Counted from the first letter of the stretch, positions 9,259 through 17,610 are shown. The stretch is 54,153 nucleotides of DNA from an uncultured Eubacteriales bacterium (GCA_902790905.1 CADATO010000018.1:1-54153), one strand, 5' to 3'. Notes: a model not told the origin generated them from the letters alone. Program-made: numbers and translations.

Positions 9259-10101
9259 ATGGAAGAGAAAAAGACAATGCGATTCTCCGGCAGCAGCACC
9301 TACATCGCGGACGACGATCTGCTGCAGGTCACGAACATCGCCATGGCACTCGGCAAGCCGCTGGTCATCAAGGGTGAGCCGGGCACGGGCAAGACGGAGC
9401 TGGCGATCGCCATCGCCGAATCGCTGGGCATGCCCCTCATCACATGGAGCATCAAGTCCACAACCAAAGCGCAGGACGGCCTGTACCACTACGATGTCGT
9501 GCAGCGTCTCTACGACAGCCAGCTCGGGGAAGAGGGCGTCGACAACATCGCGCAGTACATCCATCTGGGCAAGCTCGGCGAAGCGTTCAGCGCGGACGAG
9601 AAGGTGGTCCTGCTGATCGACGAGATCGACAAGGCGGACCTGGAGTTCCCGAACGATCTGCTGTGGGAGCTGGACAAGATGGAGTTTTACATCCCGGAGA
9701 CGCATGAGACCGTGAAGGCCAAGGAATCGCCCATCGTCATCATCACCTCCAATGCGGAGAAGGAACTGCCGGATGCATTCCTGCGCCGGTGCGTGTTCCA
9801 TTACATTGACTTCCCGGACGACGTCATGATGCGCAGGATCGTCCTCGCGCATTACCCGGACATCGAGGAGCGGCTTTTGCAGTCGGCGCTTGCTGCGTTC
9901 TACGACGTGCGCGAGATCCGCGGCCTGCACAAAAAGCCCAGCACGAGCGAGCTTCTGGACTGGATCCGCGCGCTGCGCTACAGCGGCATCGAGGAGTCCC
10001 GCATCGAGAAGGAAATTCCCTTCGCGGGCGTGCTGCTCAAGAAGAACGAGGACCTCGACCTTCTGTACCGTGAGAAGCACAGGGGGTTCGGGAGAAAATA
10101 G
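9259..10101 (+). CDS. MoxR-family AAA+ ATPase
   Basis: 280 residues with Walker A 'GEPGTGKTE', Walker B 'VVLLIDEIDKAD', sensor 1 'IVIITSNAEKELPDAFLRRC' and the arginine-finger region. MoxR ATPases act as chaperone-like remodelers together with a VWA-domain protein. The next gene starts directly after its stop codon and encodes such a partner, so the two form one operon. The ATG at 9259 follows GGAAACGGAAG. An ATG seven codons downstream (MRFSGSS) with GGAAGAG in front is an alternative start. Client proteins are unknown. Confidence 0.9.
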   Translation: MEEKKTMRFSGSSTYIADDDLLQVTNIAMALGKPLVIKGEPGTGKTELAIAIAESLGMPLITWSIKSTTKAQDGLYHYDVVQRLYDSQLGEEGVDNIAQYIHLGKLGEAFSADEKVVLLIDEIDKADLEFPNDLLWELDKMEFYIPETHETVKAKESPIVIITSNAEKELPDAFLRRCVFHYIDFPDDVMMRRIVLAHYPDIEERLLQSALAAFYDVREIRGLHKKPSTSELLDWIRALRYSGIEESRIEKEIPFAGVLLKKNEDLDLLYREKHRGFGRK

Positions 10102-11316
10102 ATGTTTTTATCTTTCTTCTATTACCTCAGGGCCGGCGGGCTGAACGTCTCCCTCACGGAGTGGATGACGCTGCTCGCGGCGCTCAGGGAAGATCTGCAT
10201 GAAGACAGCCTGAGGGGCTTTTATACACTTTGCCGGTCGGTGCTCGTGAAGAGCGAGACGCAGTTCGACCTGTTCGACCGGCTGTTCTTAGAGTACTTCG
10301 GAGACATCGCGAAGGAGAGCGAGCAGGCGATCGAGGATATCTTTCCGGAGGACCTTCTCAAGTGGCTCGAGCACCCGGAGCTGGTGCCCGAGATGATCAA
10401 AGAGCTCATGGAAGCGACCGGGCTCAGTGCGGCGCAGATCGAGGAGATGTTCCGCAGGATCCTGCAGGAGCAGGACGAAGAGCATAACGGCGGCAGCAAG
10501 TGGGTCGGCACCGGCGGGTATTCGCCGTACGGGCACCACGGCAAGAAGCTGGGCGGCATCCGTGTCGGCGGCGAGAGCATGTACCGCAGCGCATTCCGTG
10601 TCGCGGGCGAGCGGCGCTACCGGGACTTCCGCAGCGACAAGACGCTCGACAGCCGGCAGTTCCAGATGGCGTTCCGCAGGCTGCGGCAGCTGTCCGACCA
10701 CAATCTGCAGGAGAAGACCGAACTCGACATCGACGAGACGATCCGCAAGACCGGCGAGGCCGGCGGCCTGCTCAAGATCGTCAAGAAGGCGCCGCGCCGC
10801 AATGCGGTGAAACTGATGGTGCTGATCGACAGCGGCGGGAGCATGGATTACCACCGCGGGTTGGTGACACTGCTGTTCCAGTCGATGCGCAAAGCCGGGA
10901 ATTTCGAGGATGTGCGATTCTATTATTTCCACAACGCGATCGGCGACCATCTCTACACGTCTCCCACGCTGTCATGGAACAGCCGCCTCGAGACCGACTG
11001 GGTCCTGCGCAACATCCCGCCCGAGTACAAAGTCCTGATCGTCGGGGACGGCGAGATGGCGATGTACGAGCTGTACGGCGGCTTTTACTGGGGCGAATCG
11101 CTGGAGACCGATGCGCGTGGAAGACGCAAGATGCGCCGGTTTACGGATTTCGCAGACCGGTATCCGCACATCGTCTGGATCCACCCGCAGGAAACGCCGA
11201 CCGGCCGCAACTACTGGAACGAAACATGGTGGGAACTGGCCAGGGTCTTTCCGATGTATCCGCTGACGCTGGACGGGCTCAATGCAGGGATCCGCAAGCT
11301 GCTGGTGAGCAAGTAG
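10102..11316 (+). CDS. VWA-domain protein, CoxE-like partner of MoxR
   Basis: 404 residues. The N-terminal helical half contains an 'EEMFRRILQEQDE' segment and the glycine-rich 'GKKLGGIRVGGESMYRSAF'. The C-terminal von Willebrand A domain has a MIDAS motif D243-S-G-G-S247 in 'LMVLIDSGGSM'. The start codon abuts the stop of the MoxR gene. Such pairs are often linked to metalloenzyme maturation or protein-complex remodelling; nothing here identifies the target. The rplM promoter begins just after its stop. Confidence 0.85.
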   Translation: MFLSFFYYLRAGGLNVSLTEWMTLLAALREDLHEDSLRGFYTLCRSVLVKSETQFDLFDRLFLEYFGDIAKESEQAIEDIFPEDLLKWLEHPELVPEMIKELMEATGLSAAQIEEMFRRILQEQDEEHNGGSKWVGTGGYSPYGHHGKKLGGIRVGGESMYRSAFRVAGERRYRDFRSDKTLDSRQFQMAFRRLRQLSDHNLQEKTELDIDETIRKTGEAGGLLKIVKKAPRRNAVKLMVLIDSGGSMDYHRGLVTLLFQSMRKAGNFEDVRFYYFHNAIGDHLYTSPTLSWNSRLETDWVLRNIPPEYKVLIVGDGEMAMYELYGGFYWGESLETDARGRRKMRRFTDFADRYPHIVWIHPQETPTGRNYWNETWWELARVFPMYPLTLDGLNAGIRKLLVSK

Positions 11317-11326
11317 GTGAAAACCC

Positions 11327-11355
11327 TTGACACTGCCTGCGCCAGACCATATAAT
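11327..11355 (+). promoter_or_regulatory. Consensus sigma-A promoter of rplM-rpsI
   Basis: Perfect TTGACA (11327-11332), 17-nt spacer, perfect TATAAT (11350-11355). Confidence 0.93.
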
Positions 11356-11361
11356 GTCTAA

Positions 11362-11541
11362 TGTCGCGAATCAGGACTATCTGTCCGCGGGACACCGTGA
11401 ACGGAAGTGTCCGCGAGGAGCGCGCTAAAAGTTTTAGTCATGCCGAACCCGATCAGCTCACGGATCCAAGTAGGCAGCGCCGAAAACAATCGGCAGGAGC
11501 GATTCCGCGCCGATCCAAGTAGGTAGAAAGGAATAAGAGCT
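11362..11541 (+). promoter_or_regulatory. Long structured 5' leader of rplM
   Basis: About 180 nt between the promoter and rplM. It contains a strong hairpin at 11386-11415 (CGCGGGACAC/GTGTCCGCG, one bulge) and a direct repeat GATCCAAGTAGG at 11463-11474 and 11512-11523, the second next to the ribosome binding site. Autogenous L13 leaders are known in Firmicutes; membership of that family is an inference. Confidence 0.55.
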
Positions 11542-11970
11542 ATGTCTTCGACACTCGCTAAGCCTCAGGAAGTAGAACGCAAGTGGTATGTCATCGACGC
11601 TGAAGGCCGTAACCTCGGTCGTATGGCTTCCGAAGTTGCCAGCATCCTGAGAGGTAAGAAAAAGCCCACTTTCACCCCCCATGTGGATTGCGGTGACTAT
11701 GTTATCGTGATCAATGCGGAGAAAGTTGCGGTCACAGGTAAGAAACGCCACGACAAGATCTATAAGAGACACACCGGTTATCCGGGCGGCCTCAGAGAGT
11801 GCACCTTTGAGGAACTTATGGAGAAACACCCGACCGAAGCTGTCCGTCACGCTGTCAAGGGCATGATGCCCAAGGGCAAGCTGGGCAGACAGATGTTCAA
11901 GAAGCTGAAGGTCTATGCTGGTCCTGAACATGAACATCAGGCGCAGAAACCCGAAGTATGGGACTTTTAG
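11542..11970 (+). CDS. rplM: 50S ribosomal protein L13
   Basis: 142 residues, the normal L13 length. The sequence carries the family features '[48 protein letters not shown]' region and the C-terminal '[18 protein letters not shown]'. AAAGGAATAAGAGCT precedes the ATG. It is followed after 16 nt by rpsI, the conserved L13-S9 operon of bacteria. Confidence 0.97.
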   Translation: MSSTLAKPQEVERKWYVIDAEGRNLGRMASEVASILRGKKKPTFTPHVDCGDYVIVINAEKVAVTGKKRHDKIYKRHTGYPGGLRECTFEELMEKHPTEAVRHAVKGMMPKGKLGRQMFKKLKVYAGPEHEHQAQKPEVWDF

Positions 11971-11986
11971 GAAGGGAGATTAAATA

Positions 11987-12382
11987 ATGGCTAAGATGCA
12001 GTATTACGGAACAGGCAGAAGAAAGTCTTCTGTCGCGAGAGTAAGATTGGTCCCCGGCAAGGGCAACGTCACAGTCAACGGAAAGTCCCTAGATGATTAC
12101 CTTGCACTGGAGATCGTCAAGAGAGAGGTCAAGAGACCTTTCGAGATCGCTGGCTGCGAAGGTCAGTTCGATGTGATCGCAACCGTTACAGGCGGCGGTT
12201 ACACGGGCCAGGCTGGTGCACTTCGTCACGGCATCGCAAGAGCGCTGTGTGAAGTTGACGCAGAGGCGTACAGACCTGCTCTGAAGGCCGCTGGTTTCCT
12301 GACCAGAGACCCCAGAATGAAGGAAAGAAAGAAGTACGGCCTGAAGAAGGCGAGAAAAGCCAGCCAGTTCTCCAAGCGTTAG
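11987..12382 (+). CDS. rpsI: 30S ribosomal protein S9
   Basis: 131 residues. N-terminal '[19 protein letters not shown]' and C-terminal '[25 protein letters not shown]' are diagnostic; the basic tail reaches the decoding centre. It is co-transcribed with rplM (16-nt gap, GAAGGGAG binding site) and followed by a terminator. Confidence 0.97.
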   Translation: MAKMQYYGTGRRKSSVARVRLVPGKGNVTVNGKSLDDYLALEIVKREVKRPFEIAGCEGQFDVIATVTGGGYTGQAGALRHGIARALCEVDAEAYRPALKAAGFLTRDPRMKERKKYGLKKARKASQFSKR

Positions 12383-12440
12383 TTCGCGGGAGGCGGCGGA
12401 ATGCATCCGGTTTTCCGGATGGCAGACCATACGAAAAGAG

Positions 12441-12469
12441 CAGACGGTCCGCATGGGCCGTCTGTTTTT
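12441..12469 (+). terminator. Terminator of rplM-rpsI
   Basis: 10-bp stem CAGACGGTCC/GGGCCGTCTG with GCAT loop followed by five T. Confidence 0.9.
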
Positions 12470-12513
12470 ATATGCGCTGCGGCGGCGGGCATATACCAAA
12501 GCGCGGTGCATGG

Positions 12514-12541
12514 TATAAAAAACCCGCATGGTCATGCGGGT
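12514..12541 (-). terminator. Terminator of the XRE regulator gene
   Basis: Stem ACCCGCAT/ATGCGGGT; on the minus strand it is followed by a run of six T. Confidence 0.8.
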
Positions 12542-12560
12542 GAAAACTGCAGAGTATGAA

Positions 12561-12878
12561 TCAGTGGTAGCTTTCGATGACAGTGCGGATGATCTGCTTG
12601 TGGTCTTCCGAGAGAGTCCGGTAGCCGCGGAGCATGGCGACCTCGTCATTGTTGATCGTGTGCAGCGCCATGTCGTTGTCGTCTTCATCTGTGTGGCCGA
12701 TCAGCAGATCGACGCTGGTGCCGAAGTAATCAGCCATTTTCATGATGATGGTCAGATCCGGCTCGACGTTATGGTTTTCGTATTTGTTGACAGACTGCTG
12801 GCTGACGCCGAGTACTGCAGCAAGTGTTTTCTGGGTGGCTCCCTTTTCCAGCCTTAGTTTCTTGAGATTCTTTATCAT
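12561..12878 (-). CDS. XRE-family HTH transcriptional regulator
   Basis: 105 residues from the ATG at 12878 (MIKNLKKLRLEKG). The helix-turn-helix spans about residues 5-60 with 'TQKTLAAVLGVSQQSVNKYENHNVEPDLTIIMKMADYFGTSVDLLIG', the standard Cro/C1 layout. The C-terminal 40 residues are acidic and helical, perhaps for dimerisation. The 20 codons open upstream lie over the promoter and are probably untranslated. A perfect inverted repeat overlaps its own -35 region, suggesting autorepression. No adjacent gene is obviously its target. Confidence 0.9.
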   Translation of the reverse strand: MIKNLKKLRLEKGATQKTLAAVLGVSQQSVNKYENHNVEPDLTIIMKMADYFGTSVDLLIGHTDEDDNDMALHTINNDEVAMLRGYRTLSEDHKQIIRTVIESYH

Positions 12879-12903
12879 TCTAGCAAAATACCCCCATACA
12901 ATC

Positions 12904-12946
12904 CAATTATAGGATATAAATATTGTATACACAAACATACAATATT
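12904..12946 (-). promoter_or_regulatory. Promoter and palindromic operator of the XRE regulator
   Basis: Inverted repeat AATATTGTAT (12919-12928), 8-nt spacer, ATACAATATT (12937-12946). On the minus strand a TATAAT -10 lies about 10 nt downstream of the repeat and a weak TTGTGT -35 inside it. Confidence 0.75.
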
Positions 12947-12995
12947 ACTCCATATCAACAACTAAAAGTTGTGACACCGGTTGGATTTAACAAAC

Positions 12996-13026
12996 AAAAA
13001 AGATGCAGTCAGGGGGCATCTTTTTT
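12996..13026. terminator. Orphan bidirectional terminator
   Basis: Perfect 11-bp stem AAAAAAGATGC/GCATCTTTTTT with a 9-nt loop, usable on both strands. There is no gene ending on either side: it lies between the divergent XRE and PucR genes. The rest of 12950-13200 shows no gene that I can support. Confidence 0.75.
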
Positions 13027-13206
13027 GAGGGTTGCCTTGCTGTTCTGTGAAAGGGGGACCGGCTCAGGGGACCGGCGAAGATCAGCAGGCGTATATGATT
13101 TTCACAGTTGTTATGATAACAGACGGAATATTGCCTGCCAAGAACAATTATTTGTAAATTGAAACAAAAGAAATGCGTGGTTGTGCGCAATATAATCCGC
13201 TTTTTC

Positions 13207-13235
13207 TTGATAAAACTTAAACAATATGTTATACA
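13207..13235 (+). promoter_or_regulatory. Probable promoter of the PucR-type regulator
   Basis: TTGATA (13207-13212), 17-nt spacer, TATACA (13230-13235). Confidence 0.65.
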
Positions 13236-13304
13236 ATACAAATTGAGCAGGCAAATAATGTCTGGCCATATAAATATCGATGGTGTTAAAGGGGGAAACA
13301 ATAG

Positions 13305-14519
13305 ATGTATTATACAGTTTCTGACTTCTATAATACTTTTCAGGACAAGGTCACGCTGCTGTGCGGCAGCGGTGGGCTTTCCCAGCGGATCACATCGGCC
13401 GGTGTCGTAGACTACGAATTCGTGCCGGAACTGAAGGGGAAGTACAGGTATACGGCGTTCCGGCGCAATGAGCTGGAGGTCACGTCACTGCTTTATGCCA
13501 AGGACAACCCGTATCTGGTCGAGGATACGATCAAGCAGCTGATCAGCGCAGGTACCAGCGGGCTGGTCATCAAGAACGTGTTTGACATCAAGCTCCGCGA
13601 TACGATCCTCCGGTATGCCGACGCAAAAAACTATCCGATCTTCATTACGGATGCGCCGGACTTCTTCTTCGAGGACTTCCTTTACGAGGTCCGTGCAGGG
13701 GCGGTCCGTCTGGCATCGATCGACGACACCAAGGTGGAGATGGACTGCATCATGGCAGAGCGCAACGACCCGGCGGCTGTCCGGCAGCATGTGCGCCTGC
13801 TCAATCCGTCGCTCGAAAACCAGCATTACGTCATCTACATCCCGATGGAGCGATTCTCTGAAGAGTTCTCCGATGCCGCCTATATCACCCGGTACATCGG
13901 CGGGGAACTCGACTCGCCGCAGACCATGCTGGGGCTCGACGGCAACGGCATGTTCTTCATGGTGACCTGGCAGCAGGTCGAACAGTTCTCCCAGGAGGAC
14001 ATCAAGCGGCGTCTCTGGCAGGAGGTGCTGGCAACCGATGCCCCGGTACCGGCGGGGATCAGCCAGGTCCATCACGTGATTGAGGACCTTGGCCATGCGA
14101 TGATCGAAGCCGCCTTTGCAGCGGCCTATGCGGAGTATTTTCAGATCCAGGACTATGTGCGCTTTGATGACCTGGGCGCCTACAGTGTCCTGCTCCCGTA
14201 CTGCCGTACAAGACCGATGCGCGACTTCAGCGACCGGGTGCTGGAGCCGGTGATCGTTTATGATATGGAGAACAAGAGCCATCTCGAGGAAACGCTCAGT
14301 GCCTACTGTGAGAACCGCCATGACCTGAACAGGGCGGCGGAGGCGATGGGGCAGCACGCGAACACGATCCGGTACCGGCTGCAGCGGATCAGCGATCTGT
14401 CTGGCAGGGACTACCGGGATCCTTTGCAGATGGAGGAACTGGACATGGCGTACCGGATCCGGCGCAGCTGGGAGATCCTTGATATGCTGGGGCTGCCGGA
14501 AACGGTGCGGCACGCGTAA
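13305..14519 (+). CDS. PucR/CdaR-family transcriptional regulator
   Basis: 404 residues. The C-terminal 60 residues hold the PucR HTH: 'ETLSAYCENRHDLNRAAEAMGQHANTIRYRLQRI'. The middle (about 170-310) resembles the GGDEF-like CdaR domain, and the N-terminus resembles the PucR sensory region ('LISAGTSGLVIKN'). Members often control the use of nitrogenous or sugar-acid substrates. AAAGGGGGAAACAAT precedes the ATG. It is monocistronic and lies 1.6 kb upstream of the methyltransferase locus, separated from it by minus-strand genes, so a regulatory link is only a possibility. Confidence 0.85.
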   Translation: MYYTVSDFYNTFQDKVTLLCGSGGLSQRITSAGVVDYEFVPELKGKYRYTAFRRNELEVTSLLYAKDNPYLVEDTIKQLISAGTSGLVIKNVFDIKLRDTILRYADAKNYPIFITDAPDFFFEDFLYEVRAGAVRLASIDDTKVEMDCIMAERNDPAAVRQHVRLLNPSLENQHYVIYIPMERFSEEFSDAAYITRYIGGELDSPQTMLGLDGNGMFFMVTWQQVEQFSQEDIKRRLWQEVLATDAPVPAGISQVHHVIEDLGHAMIEAAFAAAYAEYFQIQDYVRFDDLGAYSVLLPYCRTRPMRDFSDRVLEPVIVYDMENKSHLEETLSAYCENRHDLNRAAEAMGQHANTIRYRLQRISDLSGRDYRDPLQMEELDMAYRIRRSWEILDMLGLPETVRHA

Positions 14520-14559
14520 GCGCAGACACCGTGCAGCGGAATAAAATACAGGCATAATT

Positions 14560-14589
14560 GAAAGCACCCTTCTGGCAAAGGGTGCTTTC
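14560..14589 (+). terminator. Hairpin after the PucR gene (weak terminator)
   Basis: GAAAGCACCCTT/AAAGGGTGCTTTC, about 11-12 bp, but followed by CCGG instead of a T-run. It is a likely mRNA 3' hairpin and only a weak terminator. Confidence 0.45.
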
Positions 14590-14713
14590 CGGTAATGGAT
14601 ATATAATCAATGTTCTGCTAAGGAGAAAGCAGTGTTGCTCAGTTAGCCATTGCTAACCGCAATTAAAATATAGCAGAAGCATGGGTATTTGACAATAGGA
14701 AAAAGAAAAAAAC

Positions 14714-14747
14714 ACAAAAAAACATTTGCACATTTGTGCAAATGTTC
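14714..14747 (-). terminator. Terminator of the TSCPD / membrane protein operon
   Basis: Perfect 11-bp stem AACATTTGCAC/GTGCAAATGTT with a 4-nt loop; the minus-strand side enters a long T-run. Confidence 0.88.
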
Positions 14748-14806
14748 ATAGGTCCCGTATCAGATCCGGCTGCAGTTCTGCCGGAATAACGGCTGGCCGC
14801 CTGTCC

Positions 14807-15070
14807 TCAGGCGGTCTGCGATTCCTCGGCGAGCGCTTCCCTGAGTGCGATAGACAGCTGGTCGGCGCAGGAAGTGGGGCGGAATCCGCAGGTGTTGCCC
14901 TCGAGGATCTTCACGACCTGTTCGGCGTCCATGCCTTCGATCAGCTTGCAGATGGCCTTGAGGTTGCCGTCGCAGCCGCTGACGAACTGTGCGTTGTGGA
15001 CCTTGCCGTCTTCGATGTCGAACGAGATGTGCCGGGAGCAGACGCCCTGCGGGATGAATTCGTGTTTCAT
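14807..15070 (-). CDS. TSCPD-domain protein (TIGR03905-like)
   Basis: 87 residues covering a complete small TSCPD-type domain: 'VHNAQFVSGCDGNLKAICKLIEGM' and 'ILEGNTCGFRPTSCADQLSIAL'. The conserved cysteines suggest a redox or metal site; the biochemical role of this stand-alone family is not established. Related domains occur at the C-terminus of B12-dependent ribonucleotide reductases. AAGGAG precedes the ATG. It lies 42 nt downstream of the membrane protein gene on the same strand and ends at a terminator. Confidence 0.8.
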   Translation of the reverse strand: MKHEFIPQGVCSRHISFDIEDGKVHNAQFVSGCDGNLKAICKLIEGMDAEQVVKILEGNTCGFRPTSCADQLSIALREALAEESQTA

Positions 15071-15112
15071 GATAACTCCTTCTTTTCTTTCCTATTCTCT
15101 AAGATATGCACA

Positions 15113-15826
15113 TCAGTGCATCTGTTTGCATTTTTCATTGCGGCGGCCGAGCGTATCCATCAGCGTTTCGATCATGGGCTGGATCTTCGCTTTTTCGCCG
15201 TTCAGAACGTAGCTGTCGAGCTCCATGGTCTGGTCGATGAGTTCCTGATCGATCCCGTCGAGGAACGGATGGTCCATCTGGTCGATAGAGCGCGTCGTGG
15301 AGGCGAGGACCTTGATGGCCTTTGCGAGCTTTGCATCAGCGATGCCGTCCGCTTCAGATGCGGAAGCGGCGATCTCGTCAAAGCGGTCCGCCAGCTCCTC
15401 GAGGAGCGGGTTGTGCCTGGCGGCGAGCGCTTCTTTGGCGGCCTGCGCATCGGCGGCTTTCTCCGGGTCGTAGCGGAGCAGCATGAGGATCACGGCCACG
15501 AGGATGAGCGGATAGGAGATGACTGCCGCAATGCCTTCGTGTCCCTTGATGACCAGGACGAACAGCAGAGCGATCAGCATCTGCAGGATCATGAGCCCGA
15601 TACCGATATGCGCGATGGGAAGCTTGAAAAACTTGCTGTACTTGACGCCGGAACGCGCGGTACAGGCGATGGTAGTGATGATCGCGATGAAGATCGTCAC
15701 GGTGGAGAGCAGGAACTCCATGCGGTACAGAGAATTCTGCTCCGCGCCGGAGGCCATCATCACAATGCCGAACAGGATGGCTGATGCGGCGATGATGATC
15801 CCTGCAATGTCTCTTCTTACAGTCAT
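15113..15826 (-). CDS. Predicted membrane protein of unknown function
   Basis: 237 residues from the ATG at 15826 (MTVRRDIAGI), chosen because AGAAAGG precedes it; the 31 codons upstream look untranslated. Four hydrophobic segments lie in residues 7-120 ('IIIAASAILFGIVMMASG', 'LLSTVTIFIAIITTIAC', 'HIGIGLMILQMLIALLFVLVI', 'VISYPLILVAVILMLL'). A cytoplasmic, charged, helical C-terminal half follows (about residues 120-237). I do not recognise the family. It is transcribed with the TSCPD gene. Confidence 0.75.
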   Translation of the reverse strand: MTVRRDIAGIIIAASAILFGIVMMASGAEQNSLYRMEFLLSTVTIFIAIITTIACTARSGVKYSKFFKLPIAHIGIGLMILQMLIALLFVLVIKGHEGIAAVISYPLILVAVILMLLRYDPEKAADAQAAKEALAARHNPLLEELADRFDEIAASASEADGIADAKLAKAIKVLASTTRSIDQMDHPFLDGIDQELIDQTMELDSYVLNGEKAKIQPMIETLMDTLGRRNEKCKQMH

Positions 15827-15939
15827 GTCATTTTGCCTTTCTGCACGCGGGCTGGACACTCCGCGGATCACAGCAATAACGTGACGGCTGGTGTATGGAT
15901 GCATTATACCACACTGCAAAGATTCTGTAATAAAAGATG

Positions 15940-15967
15940 TTTACAATTTGCCGGCAGATGCTATAAT
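15940..15967 (+). promoter_or_regulatory. Promoter of the first methyltransferase operon
   Basis: TTTACA (15940-15945), 16-nt spacer, TATAAT (15962-15967). A 150-nt leader follows; it contains ATATC/GATAT around a T-run just before the ribosome binding site. No known riboswitch was recognised in it. Confidence 0.75.
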
Positions 15968-16123
15968 CGGCTTATAGAAGGCTGACAGACGCCCGACCGA
16001 CCAATGCGTCCGGAGGCCGCGATATATCATTCAGTTTTTCGGATATTGTCCAGGGTTCTCGAAAAGCGCTATCGCACGCAGTTAATCCACAATATCTTTT
16101 TTGATATCTGAAAGGAGAACGTG

Positions 16124-17491
16124 ATGGGAAAAGAACTCGTTTTTCAGGCGCTGCGGCATGAGAAGCCGGACAGCATTCCGTGGGTCCCGTTTGCCGGCGT
16201 TCACGCAGGCGCGGTGAAAGGCTACACCGCGGAGGAGATGCTTAAAGATGCAGACAAGATCGTCGAATCGCTCATCGAAGTCAACAAACTGTATATGCCG
16301 GATGGCCTGCCGATCCTGTTTGACCTGCAGGTGGAGGCGGAGATCCTCGGCTGCGAACTGCTGTGGGCAAAAGACAATCCGCCGTCGGTCAAGAGCCATC
16401 CCTATGAAGAAGGCAAATCCCTCCCCTGCGTCTGTAAACTGCCGGATGAAAACAGCGGCCGTATGCCGATGATCCTGGATGCGACAAGACGCGTCAAAGA
16501 AGCGATCGGGGATGACACCGCGCTGTATGGTCTGATCTGCGGTCCGTTCACGCTGGCTTCGCATCTGCGCGGCACCAACATCTTCATGGATATGATGATG
16601 GAGCCGGAGTACACAAAGGACCTGCTCGACTTCTGCGGTCAGGTCGCCATCCGCATGGCGGGTATGTATATCGATGCTGGTGTTGATGTCATCGCGGTCG
16701 TTGACCCGCTGATCAGCCAGGTATCCCCCAAGCATATCAAGAAGGTCATGCTGGATACATTCAGGGGTGTCTTCGACTACATCCGTTCGAGAGATGTCTT
16801 CTCCTGCTTCTTCGTCTGCGGCAATGCGACCAAGCAGATCGAAGTCATGTGCGAGATGGGGCCGGACGGCATCTCGATCGACGAGAACGTCAATCTGCCC
16901 GAGGCAAAGAAGATCACCGACTCGTACAACATCTGCATCGCCGGCAATATCCCGCTGACGACGACCATGCTGCACGGCAACCAGCAGGATAACATCAAGA
17001 CAGTCATCGATGAGATCGATAGCATTGAAGATAAGACCAACTTCATCGTCAGCCCGGGCTGCGACATGCCGTACGCGACACCGATCGAGAACACCATCGC
17101 GTGTGCACAGGCGGTCAAAAATCCGGAGACGTCCCGCAAGATGGTAGAGAACTACGAATCCAGCTGGGATGATATCGAAGTGGAAATCCCGGACTATGCG
17201 GCTTCTGATAAAGTTATCATCGAACTGTGGCTGCTTGATCCCGATCAGTGTGCTGCCTGTGCGTACATGCAGGCTTCCGTACTTGATGTCTATGATGAGA
17301 TCAAGGACATTGCGGAGTACAGGATCTACAAGTACTTCATCAAGGAAGACATCGCGCGCACACAGAAGATGCAGATCGCACAGCTGCCGTCCATGTCGAT
17401 GGACGGTGTCGTAGAGTACAGCTCCATCATTCCGAATAAGGAAGAGCTGCTGGCAAAGATCCACGAATACTACGACAAAAAACACAAGTAA
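16124..17491 (+). CDS. UroD-type (MtaA/CmuA-like) methyltransferase fused to a thioredoxin-like domain
   Basis: 455 residues from the ATG at 16124, with AAAGGAG six nt ahead. Residues 1 to about 345 form the uroporphyrinogen-decarboxylase-type barrel used by corrinoid methyltransferases ('GLICGPFTLASHLRG', 'GVDVIAVVDPLISQVSP', 'SPGCDMPYATP'). Residues about 360-455 resemble a thioredoxin fold with C376-A-A-C379 ('LLDPDQCAACAYMQ') and a 'QIAQLPSMSMDGVVEYSS' segment, a typical thioredoxin cis-proline region. The zinc ligand motif HxC is replaced by F230-V-C232, while C313 is kept and an extra C228 is present. It is first in an operon with CobW, two activation-domain proteins and the corrinoid activator, so it probably acts in methyl transfer or corrinoid repair. 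The methyl donor and acceptor are unknown. Confidence 0.85.
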   Translation: MGKELVFQALRHEKPDSIPWVPFAGVHAGAVKGYTAEEMLKDADKIVESLIEVNKLYMPDGLPILFDLQVEAEILGCELLWAKDNPPSVKSHPYEEGKSLPCVCKLPDENSGRMPMILDATRRVKEAIGDDTALYGLICGPFTLASHLRGTNIFMDMMMEPEYTKDLLDFCGQVAIRMAGMYIDAGVDVIAVVDPLISQVSPKHIKKVMLDTFRGVFDYIRSRDVFSCFFVCGNATKQIEVMCEMGPDGISIDENVNLPEAKKITDSYNICIAGNIPLTTTMLHGNQQDNIKTVIDEIDSIEDKTNFIVSPGCDMPYATPIENTIACAQAVKNPETSRKMVENYESSWDDIEVEIPDYAASDKVIIELWLLDPDQCAACAYMQASVLDVYDEIKDIAEYRIYKYFIKEDIARTQKMQIAQLPSMSMDGVVEYSSIIPNKEELLAKIHEYYDKKHK

Positions 17492-17500
17492 CCAGGGTGC

Positions 17501-17511
17501 AGAGCAAGTCT
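17501..17511 (+). promoter_or_regulatory. Operator-like site D before CobW gene 1
   Basis: AGAGCAAGTCT, identical over 11 bases to the core of the site downstream of the aquaporin promoter (minus strand of 31700-31716). No promoter was recognised next to it. Confidence 0.4.
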
Positions 17512-17520
17512 GAATGCGAA

Positions 17521-17556
17521 GGCGCGCGGGCATGTCATTGGCATCCCGCGCGTTCT
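17521..17556 (+). terminator. GC-rich hairpin between UroD-type gene and CobW gene
   Basis: CGCGCGGG/CCCGCGCG stem with a 14-nt loop followed by TTCTT. It may act as a partial terminator or mRNA-stabilising hairpin between the first gene and the rest of the operon. Confidence 0.5.
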
Positions 17557-17610
17557 TGGCACACAGCACAGGATGAGCCGGTGCGCAAAGCCGGCTGATA
17601 TGGAGAAACA

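Noticed and set aside
15968..16120. Cobalamin riboswitch in the leader of the first methyltransferase operon
   Set aside because: The context suggested one, but I could not find the conserved B12-box or the required length and fold.
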